A DNA stretch of 43,131 nucleotides, taken from positions 1 to 43,131 of the forward strand of contig JAJYHT010000001.1 in NCBI GenBank assembly GCA_021784595.1, in the 5' to 3' direction. Position 1 is the stretch's first letter; every line of letters begins with the position of its first letter. Below the pieces are notes generated by a model. The model was given only the letters and a program-made list of their open reading frames with translations. It did not search any database and was not told where the DNA came from. Position numbers and translations under genes: made by a program. Origin of the DNA: Bacillota bacterium. Its GTDB lineage: Bacteria; Bacillota; Sulfobacillia; Sulfobacillales; Sulfobacillaceae. This document shows, one piece after another, positions 35,862-43,131 of this stretch.

Positions 35862-35896
35862 GAGAGAAAAGATTCCAACCAATATGCCGATTGGTT
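35862..35896 (-). terminator. Weak terminator after ctaA
   Basis: AACCAAT (35877-35883) pairs with ATTGGTT (35890-35896), a perfect 7-bp stem a few nt after the ctaA stop. On the minus strand GGAATCTTTTC follows, a poor T-run. Confidence 0.45.
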
Positions 35897-35901
35897 AAGG
35901 C

Positions 35902-36882
35902 CTAGCGCTCCGGGTCGCGAGTCGCCTTATCGGTAATCCATTCCGTTTCTCGGGGCACCGGTTTCAATGACTGTACGGCTAAATAGCTAATTAAGGTAAA
36001 CAACAACATCAGGTTTCCCACATGGAGCAGATAGGGTCCGGTCCCTAAGTGACTCAGAGCAAGATTGGCTCCGGTGATGATTTGCAAGATCACAATGATC
36101 AAAAGCCATCCCGCACCGCGATACAGATCGGGACGCGTGTCCCGAACCTGGCGCAGTTGCCACAGCAATTCTATGACTAAAACGGCCAAGCCTATGGCTG
36201 CAACACGATGGGCAAAGTCTAGTCCCACATTGCCCGATAGAGAAGGAATCAGTTGGCCGTTACACAGCGGCCAACCGTAGCAAGCCTCGCCCGCGCTGCG
36301 AAAAGCGACATAAGACCCTAAATAAAGGGCTAAATACGTATAAATCCATACCACCCAAATGCGCCAAGCCAACCCTTTAGAAATTACCCTGGTCCTAAAC
36401 ATCAATCCAGCGTCTTGTCCATCCGCCAGCCGGTCGACTTGCCATAAGAACGCAGTCAAGAGCGCCACACCCTCCATGGCCAAGAATCCAAACCCAAGAT
36501 GCAGTGCCAAGATGGCAGGAGGATTGACAAAGACCACAGCCAATGCCCCTAAAACTGATTGAATCACGATAAAGCCTATACCAATAAGGGAAAACACTTT
36601 GGCCTCCACCCAGCCGCGATAGCGAATCCAGGCCCATACCATAAAGACCGTAGCAATTAATGCAAATCCACCCACAATAACGCGGTGGCCAAACTCAATT
36701 ATCACATGCTCGTTCGTGAGATTCGGCAAGAGTTTGCCATTACATAGAGGCCAATCGGGTCCACACCCGAGCGCAGAACCGGTTTGGGTGTCCAAAAACC
36801 CCACAAGATTAACCAACGCCATACCCAGAGAAGAGATGACGGCCAGAATTTTCAACAGTCGCGGTGGCTTTGACACAATCAC
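35902..36882 (-). CDS. ctaA: Heme A synthase
   Basis: A membrane protein of 326 aa with eight helices in two similar halves. Each half has a Cys pair (GCGPDWPLCNG and ACYGWPLCNG) and heme-ligand His (EFGHRVIVG; DFAHRVAAIG). It oxidises heme O to heme A for cytochrome aa3 oxidase, which implies aerobic respiration. The start is GTG at 36882 with GGGAGGTG 8 nt upstream; longer in-frame extensions would overlap that site. No oxidase genes lie nearby. Confidence 0.92.
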   Translation of the reverse strand: MIVSKPPRLLKILAVISSLGMALVNLVGFLDTQTGSALGCGPDWPLCNGKLLPNLTNEHVIIEFGHRVIVGGFALIATVFMVWAWIRYRGWVEAKVFSLIGIGFIVIQSVLGALAVVFVNPPAILALHLGFGFLAMEGVALLTAFLWQVDRLADGQDAGLMFRTRVISKGLAWRIWVVWIYTYLALYLGSYVAFRSAGEACYGWPLCNGQLIPSLSGNVGLDFAHRVAAIGLAVLVIELLWQLRQVRDTRPDLYRGAGWLLIIVILQIITGANLALSHLGTGPYLLHVGNLMLLFTLISYLAVQSLKPVPRETEWITDKATRDPER

Positions 36883-37139
36883 GTGCGGGCACCTCCCTTG
36901 CGGACGCTGAAACGATTGTACCGCGTGGAGAAAGTTTGTCAAAAACTGTTCTGAGCTTAGATCGATCGAAGGTTTCCATCAAGGTCCAAAATGACTAAAG
37001 AAGGCCAGTGCCCAAATTATGGACCTGCTTGCGGGCCAAGATTCCGTTAAAAGGCCTACAAGTTAAACGCGTTCCAGCAAAATGCACCCGCCGGACAATG
37101 CTAAAATGGAGCAGACATGAGCTGAGGAGAGGGGAACGC

Positions 37140-38021
37140 ATGGCGCATCACCATTCCGATCACATTGGCACCGCGCCCATTGGGAAGACGTTTGCCATCA
37201 CCGCCATTTTATTGGGCATTAAGGTCATCGGTGCCACTTGGTCTGGAAGTTTGGCGCTGTGGGCAGATGCTGGCCACTCGGTGACCGATCTCGCGGCAGT
37301 AGGACTGTCATGGTACGCGTGGCATCAGGCGCAAAAACCTGCCACGGCCACTTTGACTTTTGGATATTTTCGCACCGAAATTCTGGCCGCTTTGGTGAAC
37401 AGCGTACTTCTGCTCATTCTGACTTTGGGATTACTCATTGAAGCCGTCATGCGGTTTTTCGCCCCGGCCCCGGTAAGCCCGCTGCCGATGCTGGCCACTG
37501 CGCTAGTGGCGTTAGGCGTTGATCTTTACTTGGCCCAGGGCCTAAAAAGCCACACCAATGTCAATGTGCGGAGCACTTGGCTGCACATTGTGAGCGATGC
37601 CGCAGGGTCTCTGGCCGTCGCGCTAGGCGCGCTCGTTATTGCATGGACTCATTGGACGCCGATTGACCCCATATTAACCATACTGATTGCTGGCCTCATT
37701 TCGTGGGGTGCATGGCAAATCATTGTTGAAACGGTCGGTGTACTTATGGAAGCGACTCCAAAGCATCTAAACGTTCAGACCTTGGTCCAAACTCTGGAGA
37801 ACATTGCTGGAATAACCCGTGTCCACGACATCCATGTATGGAGCGTAACCACCGGGAAAAACGCCTTGGCATGCCATGTGGTGTTAGACCCTGATGTTTC
37901 CATACACGGCAGTCAAACCATCTTGAAACAAGTCAGCGAAGTGTTGCAAAGCCGCGGGATTGAACATATGACTATTCAAATGGAAACTCATGATGCCAAC
38001 CCCGAAGAACCTCCGTGGTAA
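37140..38021 (+). CDS. Cation diffusion facilitator (zinc/cobalt exporter, CzcD-like)
   Basis: A 293-aa CDF transporter with six membrane segments. A His-rich N-terminus (MAHHHSDH) precedes WADAGHSVTDLAAV, the HxxxD metal site in helix 2; helix 5 carries HIVSDAAGS. The cytoplasmic C-terminal domain has DIHVWSVTTGKNALACHV. It exports divalent metal against protons. The start at 37140 is set by GAGGAGAGGGG upstream. It is upstream of the UGA-containing fusion gene by 47 nt, but that gene has its own -10 box. Confidence 0.92.
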   Translation: MAHHHSDHIGTAPIGKTFAITAILLGIKVIGATWSGSLALWADAGHSVTDLAAVGLSWYAWHQAQKPATATLTFGYFRTEILAALVNSVLLLILTLGLLIEAVMRFFAPAPVSPLPMLATALVALGVDLYLAQGLKSHTNVNVRSTWLHIVSDAAGSLAVALGALVIAWTHWTPIDPILTILIAGLISWGAWQIIVETVGVLMEATPKHLNVQTLVQTLENIAGITRVHDIHVWSVTTGKNALACHVVLDPDVSIHGSQTILKQVSEVLQSRGIEHMTIQMETHDANPEEPPW

Positions 38022-38056
38022 AAACCACTACCTCCGTCACCAAATGTCTTTTCTGA

Positions 38057-38062
38057 TATAAT
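38057..38062 (+). promoter_or_regulatory. Candidate -10 box for the fusion gene
   Basis: A perfect TATAAT. The -35 region 17 nt upstream is poor (CCGTCA at 38034-38039). Transcription would begin about at the GTG at 38069, which suggests a leaderless start. Confidence 0.4.
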
Positions 38063-38068
38063 TTTGTT

Positions 38069-38932
38069 GTGCATAACAGATTTTGGGAGTACTTGTCTTC
38101 AGAACCGATAAAATCAACACATTTAGCGAATGGGGGCCGTATAACGGATAAAATTCCTTTGTTGCCGGTTGATCCACAATTGCACGTCGATTTGTGGTAT
38201 GAGGGTCCGACATTTCTGATCGCCGATAAGCCGCAGGAGATGGCTGTCCATCCGACAGGCGACTCAGCGGTCGGAACCTTGGTCAATGGCTTATTACAGG
38301 CCAATCGATGGCTTGCCGAAATGGAGACCAGCCGGTCTCCGGGTGTAATCCATCTCCTTAGACCACAGGACCGCGGACTCACATTAATTGCCAAGAGTGA
38401 CGAGATGGCTGAGCAGTTGCGCCAAAGCCATCAAGAGGGCGCGTTGCGTTTCAGCTACCGGGTGCAGGTGCCATCTTCGCACACGGTGACGCCGTGCAGT
38501 GCGGTAAGCCTCTTTGACTCTCATCCTTATGGAGAAATTACGGTATATGACTTGGATAGTCCTTGGGGAGACACCGCAAGAATTGCTGCCGATTGGTTAG
38601 GTGACCCCAACGCATCAGCCAACTTCATTTGCTATCAAATAACGGTCCCGACTCCCGCCAAATCCTTTCAAATTGGACTGGGGCGTCGGATCCTGCTGCC
38701 GGACATTGATCTCTATACCGCTCCCACGTGAAGCGTCTGCAATGGGACGAAAGAGTTTCTTTTGTCTTATGGATTTGGCTATATTGACCATTCGCTGTCT
38801 GACCGCGCCCATGTCGAACGTATGAAAATCCTGAGCCGCGGGGAGCGTGGCATCCCAGTGATTGTCCTGAACGGAGGGGTTACCATCGCGTTTGACCGTC
38901 ACCGCATTAAAGAGCAGTTAGGCCTGTACTGA
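38069..38932 (+). CDS. Selenoprotein fusion: degenerate RluA-type pseudouridine synthase domain plus U-x-x-C glutaredoxin domain
   Basis: Read through the UGA at 38729-38731, this is one 287-aa protein. Residues about 30-210 resemble RluA-type pseudouridine synthases (LWYEGPTFLIADKP, MAVHPTGD, GTLVNGLL, PGVIHLL...GLTLIAKS), but the HRLDxxTSG active site reads HLLRPQDRG, so the catalytic Asp is Arg98. Residues about 212-287 form a glutaredoxin-like domain: IDLYTAPT-U-SVC with Sec221 and Cys224, cis-Pro263 in RGIPVIV, and FDRHRIKEQLGL at the end. The frame is continuous on both sides of the UGA. Starts are uncertain: GTG 38069, TTG 38093 (GGGAG close by) or TTG 38162. If UGA were a stop, the product would have 220 aa and no redox domain. 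Confidence 0.82.
38746..38766 (+). promoter_or_regulatory. SECIS-like hairpin of the fusion gene
   Basis: GACGAAAG pairs with CTTTTGTC (8 bp with one G-U) around loop AGTTT, at +15 to +35 from the UGA. Two more G-U pairs can extend the base. The loop has GU at +24/+25, the same distance as in the small selenoglutaredoxin. Confidence 0.7.
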
Positions 38933-38948
38933 TCAAAGAGCCGTATCT

Positions 38949-39329
38949 TCACGAGTTTTCGCGGCAACTCCGTGATTTCTCTAATGTTGACACATCCAGA
39001 GACGATACTTCTTTATGCACTTTGCTTAAGTCTGTATTCATGTGGGCCAGCAGACGATCCAGTTTTTCCACAATTTCAAATTCACGCTTCTCCCGGATCT
39101 CACCCGCCCTATTGAGGACCATCTGGCCTACCGCTAAAATGGGCAGCATAAGGGCTTGAAAAAGATTGACCCAATACAGCATGACAGGAAAGTTCGGCGA
39201 CCTGTCCCAATGGATCAGCGGAGCGAGCCACATCCATAGGCTGATAAAGACCACAAATCCATAAAGAAACCACATCGAGGTTACGACCTGGGTGATTACC
39301 GCAGCCACTTTGTCATTCCATTGTTTCAA
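38949..39329 (-). CDS. DUF1003 membrane protein
   Basis: A protein of about 126 aa starting MKQWNDKVAAVITQVVTSMWFLYGF, the N-terminal pattern of DUF1003 proteins, with two membrane helices (about residues 18-38 and 55-75) and a charged helical tail (GEIREKREFEIVEKLDRLL). The start is TTG at 39329, supported by GAGGGAGG 8 nt upstream; a GTG at 39362 has no ribosome site. Function unknown. Confidence 0.75.
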   Translation of the reverse strand: MKQWNDKVAAVITQVVTSMWFLYGFVVFISLWMWLAPLIHWDRSPNFPVMLYWVNLFQALMLPILAVGQMVLNRAGEIREKREFEIVEKLDRLLAHMNTDLSKVHKEVSSLDVSTLEKSRSCRENS

Positions 39330-39619
39330 CGCAATCGCCTCCCTCAAAATATTCTTTGGCACGAGACATGTATTTTGACATATCCTGTCGTGCTACGCTA
39401 ATTGTCACCCGACGATTCCACTATCCCCGGCCATCCAGGCGTTCTCTCCCTAGCCGCTTGATGATATAGGGTGCCGTTCGCACAGCCATCATTGAACTCG
39501 GCAATCTTCTTCTGGACAGCGGTTTTTTTCTTAACGACACGGTACAATGTAGCTGCTTAGCCTATCTGCGATTTGAGGGCGAGCAATTTGAAATCTAAAC
39601 CTAATTTGAGGGAGAATTT
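39330..39619. other. Intergenic region between DUF1003 and dCMP deaminase genes
   Basis: 290 nt between divergent genes. A TACAAT at about 39543 could be the -10 box for the dCMP deaminase gene, without a clear -35. No other structure was recognised. Confidence 0.4.
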
Positions 39620-40081
39620 ATGCAGCAAGAGCCTCGGGTATCTTGGTCAGAATATTTCAGCCTGATGAGTGTACTGGTGGCCACCCGGTCTACATGTCCA
39701 CGGCGGGCGGTAGGAGCAGTACTAGTACGACAACTTCGCGTGATCGCAACCGGGTACAATGGGTCGCCTGCTGGCCAACCCCATTGCACGGATGTGGGAT
39801 GTCTACTGGAGAACGGCCACTGCGTGCGTACCATCCATGCGGAACTCAATGCTTTGTTGCAATGCGCCAAATATGGCATCTCAACCAGCCAGGTAGACCT
39901 GTATTGCACCGATCTTCCTTGTCGACATTGCGCAAGAGCACTAGTGCAGGCCGACATTCGCTCCATCTATTATCTACGCCACTATGACAGCCCGGAAACC
40001 CTGGCCCTGGTAAAAGATCACGCAATCTCTCTAGTCCAGCTGCCCTGGCCCGCCGTCCCGTACCTTGGCTCTCAAAACTAA
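39620..40081 (+). CDS. dCMP deaminase family protein (ComEB-like)
   Basis: A cytidine/deoxycytidylate deaminase fold protein of 153 aa. Zinc site: HAELNAL with catalytic Glu and LPCRHCARAL with two Cys. The insertion with CTDVGCLLENGHCVRTIHAE is typical of dCMP deaminases, which make dUMP for thymidylate synthesis. GAGGGAG lies 6-7 nt before the ATG. Downstream lies a decayed gene on the other strand. Confidence 0.88.
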   Translation: MQQEPRVSWSEYFSLMSVLVATRSTCPRRAVGAVLVRQLRVIATGYNGSPAGQPHCTDVGCLLENGHCVRTIHAELNALLQCAKYGISTSQVDLYCTDLPCRHCARALVQADIRSIYYLRHYDSPETLALVKDHAISLVQLPWPAVPYLGSQN

Positions 40082-40399
40082 GGCTCACTAAGTGTGGCTA
40101 GGTGGCGAATCTCGTCCTCCATGACTTCTCCCGGGCGGCTTCCTTCCCCGATCACATGTCCCATAAATAGGAGACGCAAAAACCCATCACGAGCGGGTCA
40201 AAAGACTGCGAATCAAGCGATCGTTGTCATCATTGACAGCCGCAAATCCCCCGGGTTGATGCCGTCCATCTACAATGGACTCAATGTGGTAGCGGGGCAG
40301 GGGAAAGTTAGCCACAGGCATCTCCGCTACCACCCTTTGGGCGAGCATCTCGGAATTGGAGTCGCTGCGTGTGCTGCCAGAAATAACCGCGACACCCAT
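40081..40399 (-). pseudogene. NADPH-dependent FMN reductase, truncated and frameshifted
   Basis: The 5' part encodes MGVAVISGSTRSDSNSEML, the FMN phosphate-binding start of the flavodoxin-like reductases, and runs for 70 codons to a UGA (40187-40189). Just past it, still in frame, comes WVFASPIYG, which matches the conserved A-x-P-x-Y strand of the family. After this the frame shifts and a different phase encodes GEGSRPGEVMEDEIRHL up to a stop at 40081. Roughly 80-90 internal codons are missing compared with the usual 180 aa. A stop plus an internal deletion indicates a dead gene. No SECIS-like hairpin follows the UGA. Confidence 0.7.
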
Positions 40400-40430
40400 C
40401 TTTATGTTCGCCCCGAGAAAATGGCGTCCT

Positions 40431-40787
40431 TTAAAAGGTTAACACCGTATATCCTTGTTGCATCCGGTGCGCTACTTCCACCCCACCTTTGACAATACGG
40501 GCTTCAAACATCTGGTCCCGCGTCAAACCCAAATTCTCTAATGACATTTCACATACGGCTAAATCTATTCCGTTCTCTTTGAGCTCGCGCAGCATCTGGC
40601 CAAATTGCGGAGAGTTTTTTTGGTTCGATCGAAAAACTTCTATTCCTGGCCCCAATGCTAAAAGTTCCACCGCAACGTCAGCGGTTTTACGTATCATAAG
40701 AGTCATTTGCAAAATTGCATTGGCCCGTACAAAAGCTTCTTTACCAGTAGTTAACACTACTAACGTAGGTGCTGTCTGTTCCGCCAT
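40431..40787 (-). CDS. DsrE/DsrF-like family protein
   Basis: A 118-aa protein of the DsrE/YchN fold: TLVVLTTGKEAFVRANAILQMTLMI at the start and a conserved Cys in GIDLAVCEMSLENLGLTR, where sulfur-carrying members have their reactive Cys. Members move sulfane sulfur between proteins in sulfur oxidation or tRNA thiolation; many single-copy homologs are uncharacterised. GGAGGAGGGG precedes the ATG. It is 31 nt upstream of the decayed FMN reductase. Confidence 0.82.
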   Translation of the reverse strand: MAEQTAPTLVVLTTGKEAFVRANAILQMTLMIRKTADVAVELLALGPGIEVFRSNQKNSPQFGQMLRELKENGIDLAVCEMSLENLGLTRDQMFEARIVKGGVEVAHRMQQGYTVLTF

Positions 40788-40944
40788 GTCAAACCCCTCC
40801 TCCTTCTCATTGTATCCTACCGATGAGGATAATGCGAAAATCCATCAAAGCAGCCTCCCGCCCGACCTTTTGGGGATCATTACCCGACCGGGCACTTCGT
40901 ATTCGTGGCGCACTATACGATTTTCACAAAGACATGCCCAATGG

Positions 40945-40985
40945 GTACGGCACCGGTCGGAAAGGCCAGTGCCGTACATTTTTTA
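40945..40985 (+). terminator. Strong plus-strand terminator without an assigned gene
   Basis: GTACGGCAC (40945-40953) pairs with GTGCCGTAC (40969-40977), followed by ATTTTTT. The nearest plus-strand gene ends at 40081, 864 nt away. The minus side lacks a T-run, so it does not serve oligopeptidase B well. Confidence 0.75.
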
Positions 40986-41009
40986 AGACCTAGGATTCAG
41001 CAAGACTTG

Positions 41010-43055
41010 TTAGGCGTGCACCCCAATTTTGTCCAGTATAAAGGCAAACTCCTCGGCCAAGTCTCGAACCCGGTTGTAGCGTCCCGAAGGTCCACCATGT
41101 CCCGCACCCATAAGAGTTTTTAAAAGCAAAGTGTGGGAATCGGTTTTGGTGGCCCGTAGTCTAGCCGCCATTTTAGCCGGCTCCCAATAGCCCACCCGCG
41201 GATCGTTTAGACCGGTAAACATCAAGATATGGGGATACGCCTTCGCCTCAATGTTGTCGTAGGGGCTGTATGATCGCATATACGCGTAGTATTGGGCATC
41301 GATGGGGTTGCCCCATTCATCCCACTCAAGACTCGTTAAGGGTATGGTCGCGTCCAACATGGTGGTCAGAACATCGACAAAGGGAACACCGGGCACCACA
41401 ACTTGAAACAAGTCGGGCGCCAGATTTAGTATCGCTCCCATCAAGAGGCCTCCCGCACTGCGCCCGCGGGCCGCTAGTTGACCCGGGGTAGTGTAACCAC
41501 GGTTGATGAGATCTTTGGCTGCGTCAATGAAGTCAGTGAAGGTGTTGCGTTTGTGCAAAAGCTTGCCATTCTCATACCAATGGCGCCCCATCTCCGCTCC
41601 TCCACGCACGTGAGCAGTGACCAAGACAATGCCCCGATCCATGAGAGGAATCTTTTTGGCATCGAAGGTGGGGTCCATGCTAAGGCCGTAAGATCCATAT
41701 CCATATAAGATGAGCGGCGCTGGACCAAGATCCAGCGTGCCCTGCCGATATGAAACCGACAGAGGAATCAATGTTCCGTCCTGCGCGCGAGCCCATAAAC
41801 GCTCCTGATGGTACAAAGTCGGTTCATAATCGCCCGCAACCGGGTCTATTTTGAGCGGCATCACGACACCGGTGGTCAAATCAAGTTGCAATGTCGTCCG
41901 AGGCGTCAGCAGAGACTCATAATATATGAGCGCCTCGGGTGTGTCATAACTTCGGTTGTGTCCTGGGGAGACAGTATAAAGCGGTTCTTCCCAGCTTAGA
42001 GAAGAAAGCGTGTGGTCACGGTAAATCCACAACTGAGTCAGCCCATTTTGCCGTCCCGATAACAACAACGCACTTTGAAACGGATAAACTCCTTCCAGAT
42101 ATCGCGTGGGATCATACGGAAATACTTGGCTCCGCTCCGAAAGGTTTCCAATCGCACAACGCAACAATTGAAAGTTGTCGGCGTCCTCATTGGTCAGAAT
42201 TAAAAAATCGCTGCCCCAATGTTCCACATCATATTTTATGCCACGGCGCCTGCGGTCAAAACACTGAAAGTTCGCCAAAGGCTCATTGGCTGAAACATAC
42301 CACACCTCATCACTCATGGTGCTATGCGATTTTAAAAGCAAATATTGCCCGCTCCGTGATTTTTCAATGGACAGCGAGAAGGTGGCATCAGTTTCTTCAA
42401 AAAGCATGGTGTCAGGGCCAGAATCACCCAATTTGTGCCGCCATAGTTGAGAGGGCCTCTGACTGGAATCTACGGTGACATAATAAAGATACTCTCCTTG
42501 TGCGTCCCATTCTAAACTACCGTGTAAAAACACATCGTGTATCCGCTCAGAATACCACTGGCCCGTTGTCAAGTTTTTTACCAACAGGACGTAGCGATCG
42601 CTGCCATCCCGATTTTCCAAGTAAGCCAGTTTGTCATGCCCTGGACTAACTCGCTGCACCGTAACGCTTAAATATTGGCTGTCATCCGTTAATTTATTCA
42701 GGTCTAAAATTTCCTCTTCCCGAGCCCCATCCAACTCGCTGCGATGGGATGCCATACTTCTAAGATAGGTGGGATATTGTTTACCCTCGGCCGTACGGGA
42801 AAAATAAAAATAGGGCCCGTCCTGGACTGGTACCTCCTCCTCCGACGGAGGAATGCGGTCAATCATATCCTGGTAGATTTGATTCACCAAAGGCTCAAGT
42901 GGCCTCATAGTGTCTTCCCAATAACGATTTTCATCTTCTAAGTACTGCACCACTTCTGGGTCCGTTCGATCTCGCAGCCAGTAATAGTCGTCGGGTCGGA
43001 TATCGTTGTGCAATACGTGTGGATGTGGGATCCGTTTGGCAATCGGTGCAATCAT
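41010..43055 (-). CDS. Oligopeptidase B (prolyl oligopeptidase family, S9A)
   Basis: A serine peptidase of 681 aa that cleaves short peptides after basic residues. The N-terminal beta-propeller spans about residues 70-400. The C-terminal alpha/beta-hydrolase domain has PLILYGYGSYGLS, HVRGGAEMGRHWYENGK, nucleophile Ser in ARGRSAGGLLMGA, Asp in TGLNDPRVGYWEPAK and His in MGAGHGGPSGRY. The NDPRV and GAGHGGPSGR motifs match oligopeptidase B rather than prolyl oligopeptidase. No signal peptide. GGGAGGT precedes the ATG. Confidence 0.92.
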   Translation of the reverse strand: MIAPIAKRIPHPHVLHNDIRPDDYYWLRDRTDPEVVQYLEDENRYWEDTMRPLEPLVNQIYQDMIDRIPPSEEEVPVQDGPYFYFSRTAEGKQYPTYLRSMASHRSELDGAREEEILDLNKLTDDSQYLSVTVQRVSPGHDKLAYLENRDGSDRYVLLVKNLTTGQWYSERIHDVFLHGSLEWDAQGEYLYYVTVDSSQRPSQLWRHKLGDSGPDTMLFEETDATFSLSIEKSRSGQYLLLKSHSTMSDEVWYVSANEPLANFQCFDRRRRGIKYDVEHWGSDFLILTNEDADNFQLLRCAIGNLSERSQVFPYDPTRYLEGVYPFQSALLLSGRQNGLTQLWIYRDHTLSSLSWEEPLYTVSPGHNRSYDTPEALIYYESLLTPRTTLQLDLTTGVVMPLKIDPVAGDYEPTLYHQERLWARAQDGTLIPLSVSYRQGTLDLGPAPLILYGYGSYGLSMDPTFDAKKIPLMDRGIVLVTAHVRGGAEMGRHWYENGKLLHKRNTFTDFIDAAKDLINRGYTTPGQLAARGRSAGGLLMGAILNLAPDLFQVVVPGVPFVDVLTTMLDATIPLTSLEWDEWGNPIDAQYYAYMRSYSPYDNIEAKAYPHILMFTGLNDPRVGYWEPAKMAARLRATKTDSHTLLLKTLMGAGHGGPSGRYNRVRDLAEEFAFILDKIGVHA

Positions 43056-43131
43056 ATGTTGACCTCCCTGTCGTCTATGTCACACGGTAAAATGAGCTTT
43101 TAATTGTTCGCGAAGAACACACGTGAATCCT

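Noticed and set aside
40187-40189. UGA in the FMN reductase remnant as a fourth selenocysteine codon
   Set aside because: The position before the SPIY strand is not catalytic in this family, no hairpin follows, and the frame shifts shortly after with a large deletion.

Overview
The window looks like chromosomal DNA of a Gram-positive, endospore-forming, aerobic member of the Bacillota. The supports are: the Bacillus-type gene order tadA - tRNA-Ser - SRP RNA - dnaX - ybaB - recR - yaaL - bofA, a bofA-family sporulation gene, the RNA polymerase delta subunit next to pyrG, a c-di-AMP riboswitch in front of a cell-wall hydrolase, strong GGAGG ribosome sites, and heme A synthase. Moderate GC, acyl-CoA metabolism and a DsrE-like protein would fit a Sulfobacillus-like organism, but the genus is an inference. 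I see no insertion sequence, prophage or CRISPR array.

Layout. 1-4436: 5' end of a 16S rRNA gene reading out of the window, an ABC-F ATPase with a possible leader peptide, glutamate-semialdehyde dehydrogenase, a hotdog thioesterase, and tRNA-Glu/tRNA-Gln. 4591-7053: envelope-stress module htpX-pspAB facing pspA-pspAA. 7188-9429: DUF1540 protein, pyrG, rpoE. 9707-13203: c-di-AMP riboswitch, NlpC/P60 hydrolase, GH3 hexosaminidase and a membrane protein. 13043-16654: fatty-acid beta-oxidation operon, divergent from a MarR regulator. 17461-24745: IscA-type Fe-S protein, GalT-like protein, MFS transporter, RlmI-like methyltransferase, selD and gltX. 25050-29525: a second MFS transporter, metallophosphoesterase, and the bofA-yaaL-recR-ybaB end of the replication/recombination cluster. 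29598-32151: dnaX, SRP RNA, two tRNA-Ser, tadA, tRNA-Arg. 32324-38021: a small selenoprotein, dienelactone hydrolase, murein-peptide recycling pair (dipeptide epimerase plus NlpC/P60 endopeptidase), ctaA and a CDF metal exporter. 38069-43055: a UGA-containing fusion gene, DUF1003 protein, dCMP deaminase, an FMN-reductase pseudogene, a DsrE-like protein and oligopeptidase B.

The main discovery is a hidden selenocysteine (Sec) signal. Three plus-strand genes are interrupted by an in-frame UGA exactly where a catalytic Cys is expected, and each UGA is followed by a hairpin of bacterial SECIS type whose GG- or GU-containing loop starts 18 to 24 nt downstream. They are selD itself (UGA 22279-22281), a small glutaredoxin-like protein with a U-x-x-C active site (UGA 32357-32359), and a protein in which a degenerate RluA-type pseudouridine synthase domain, lacking its catalytic Asp, is joined to a second U-x-x-C glutaredoxin domain (UGA 38729-38731). 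A stop-codon-based gene caller would shorten the first, drop the second and cut the third before its redox domain. The pseudouridine-synthase/selenoglutaredoxin fusion does not match any protein architecture I know.
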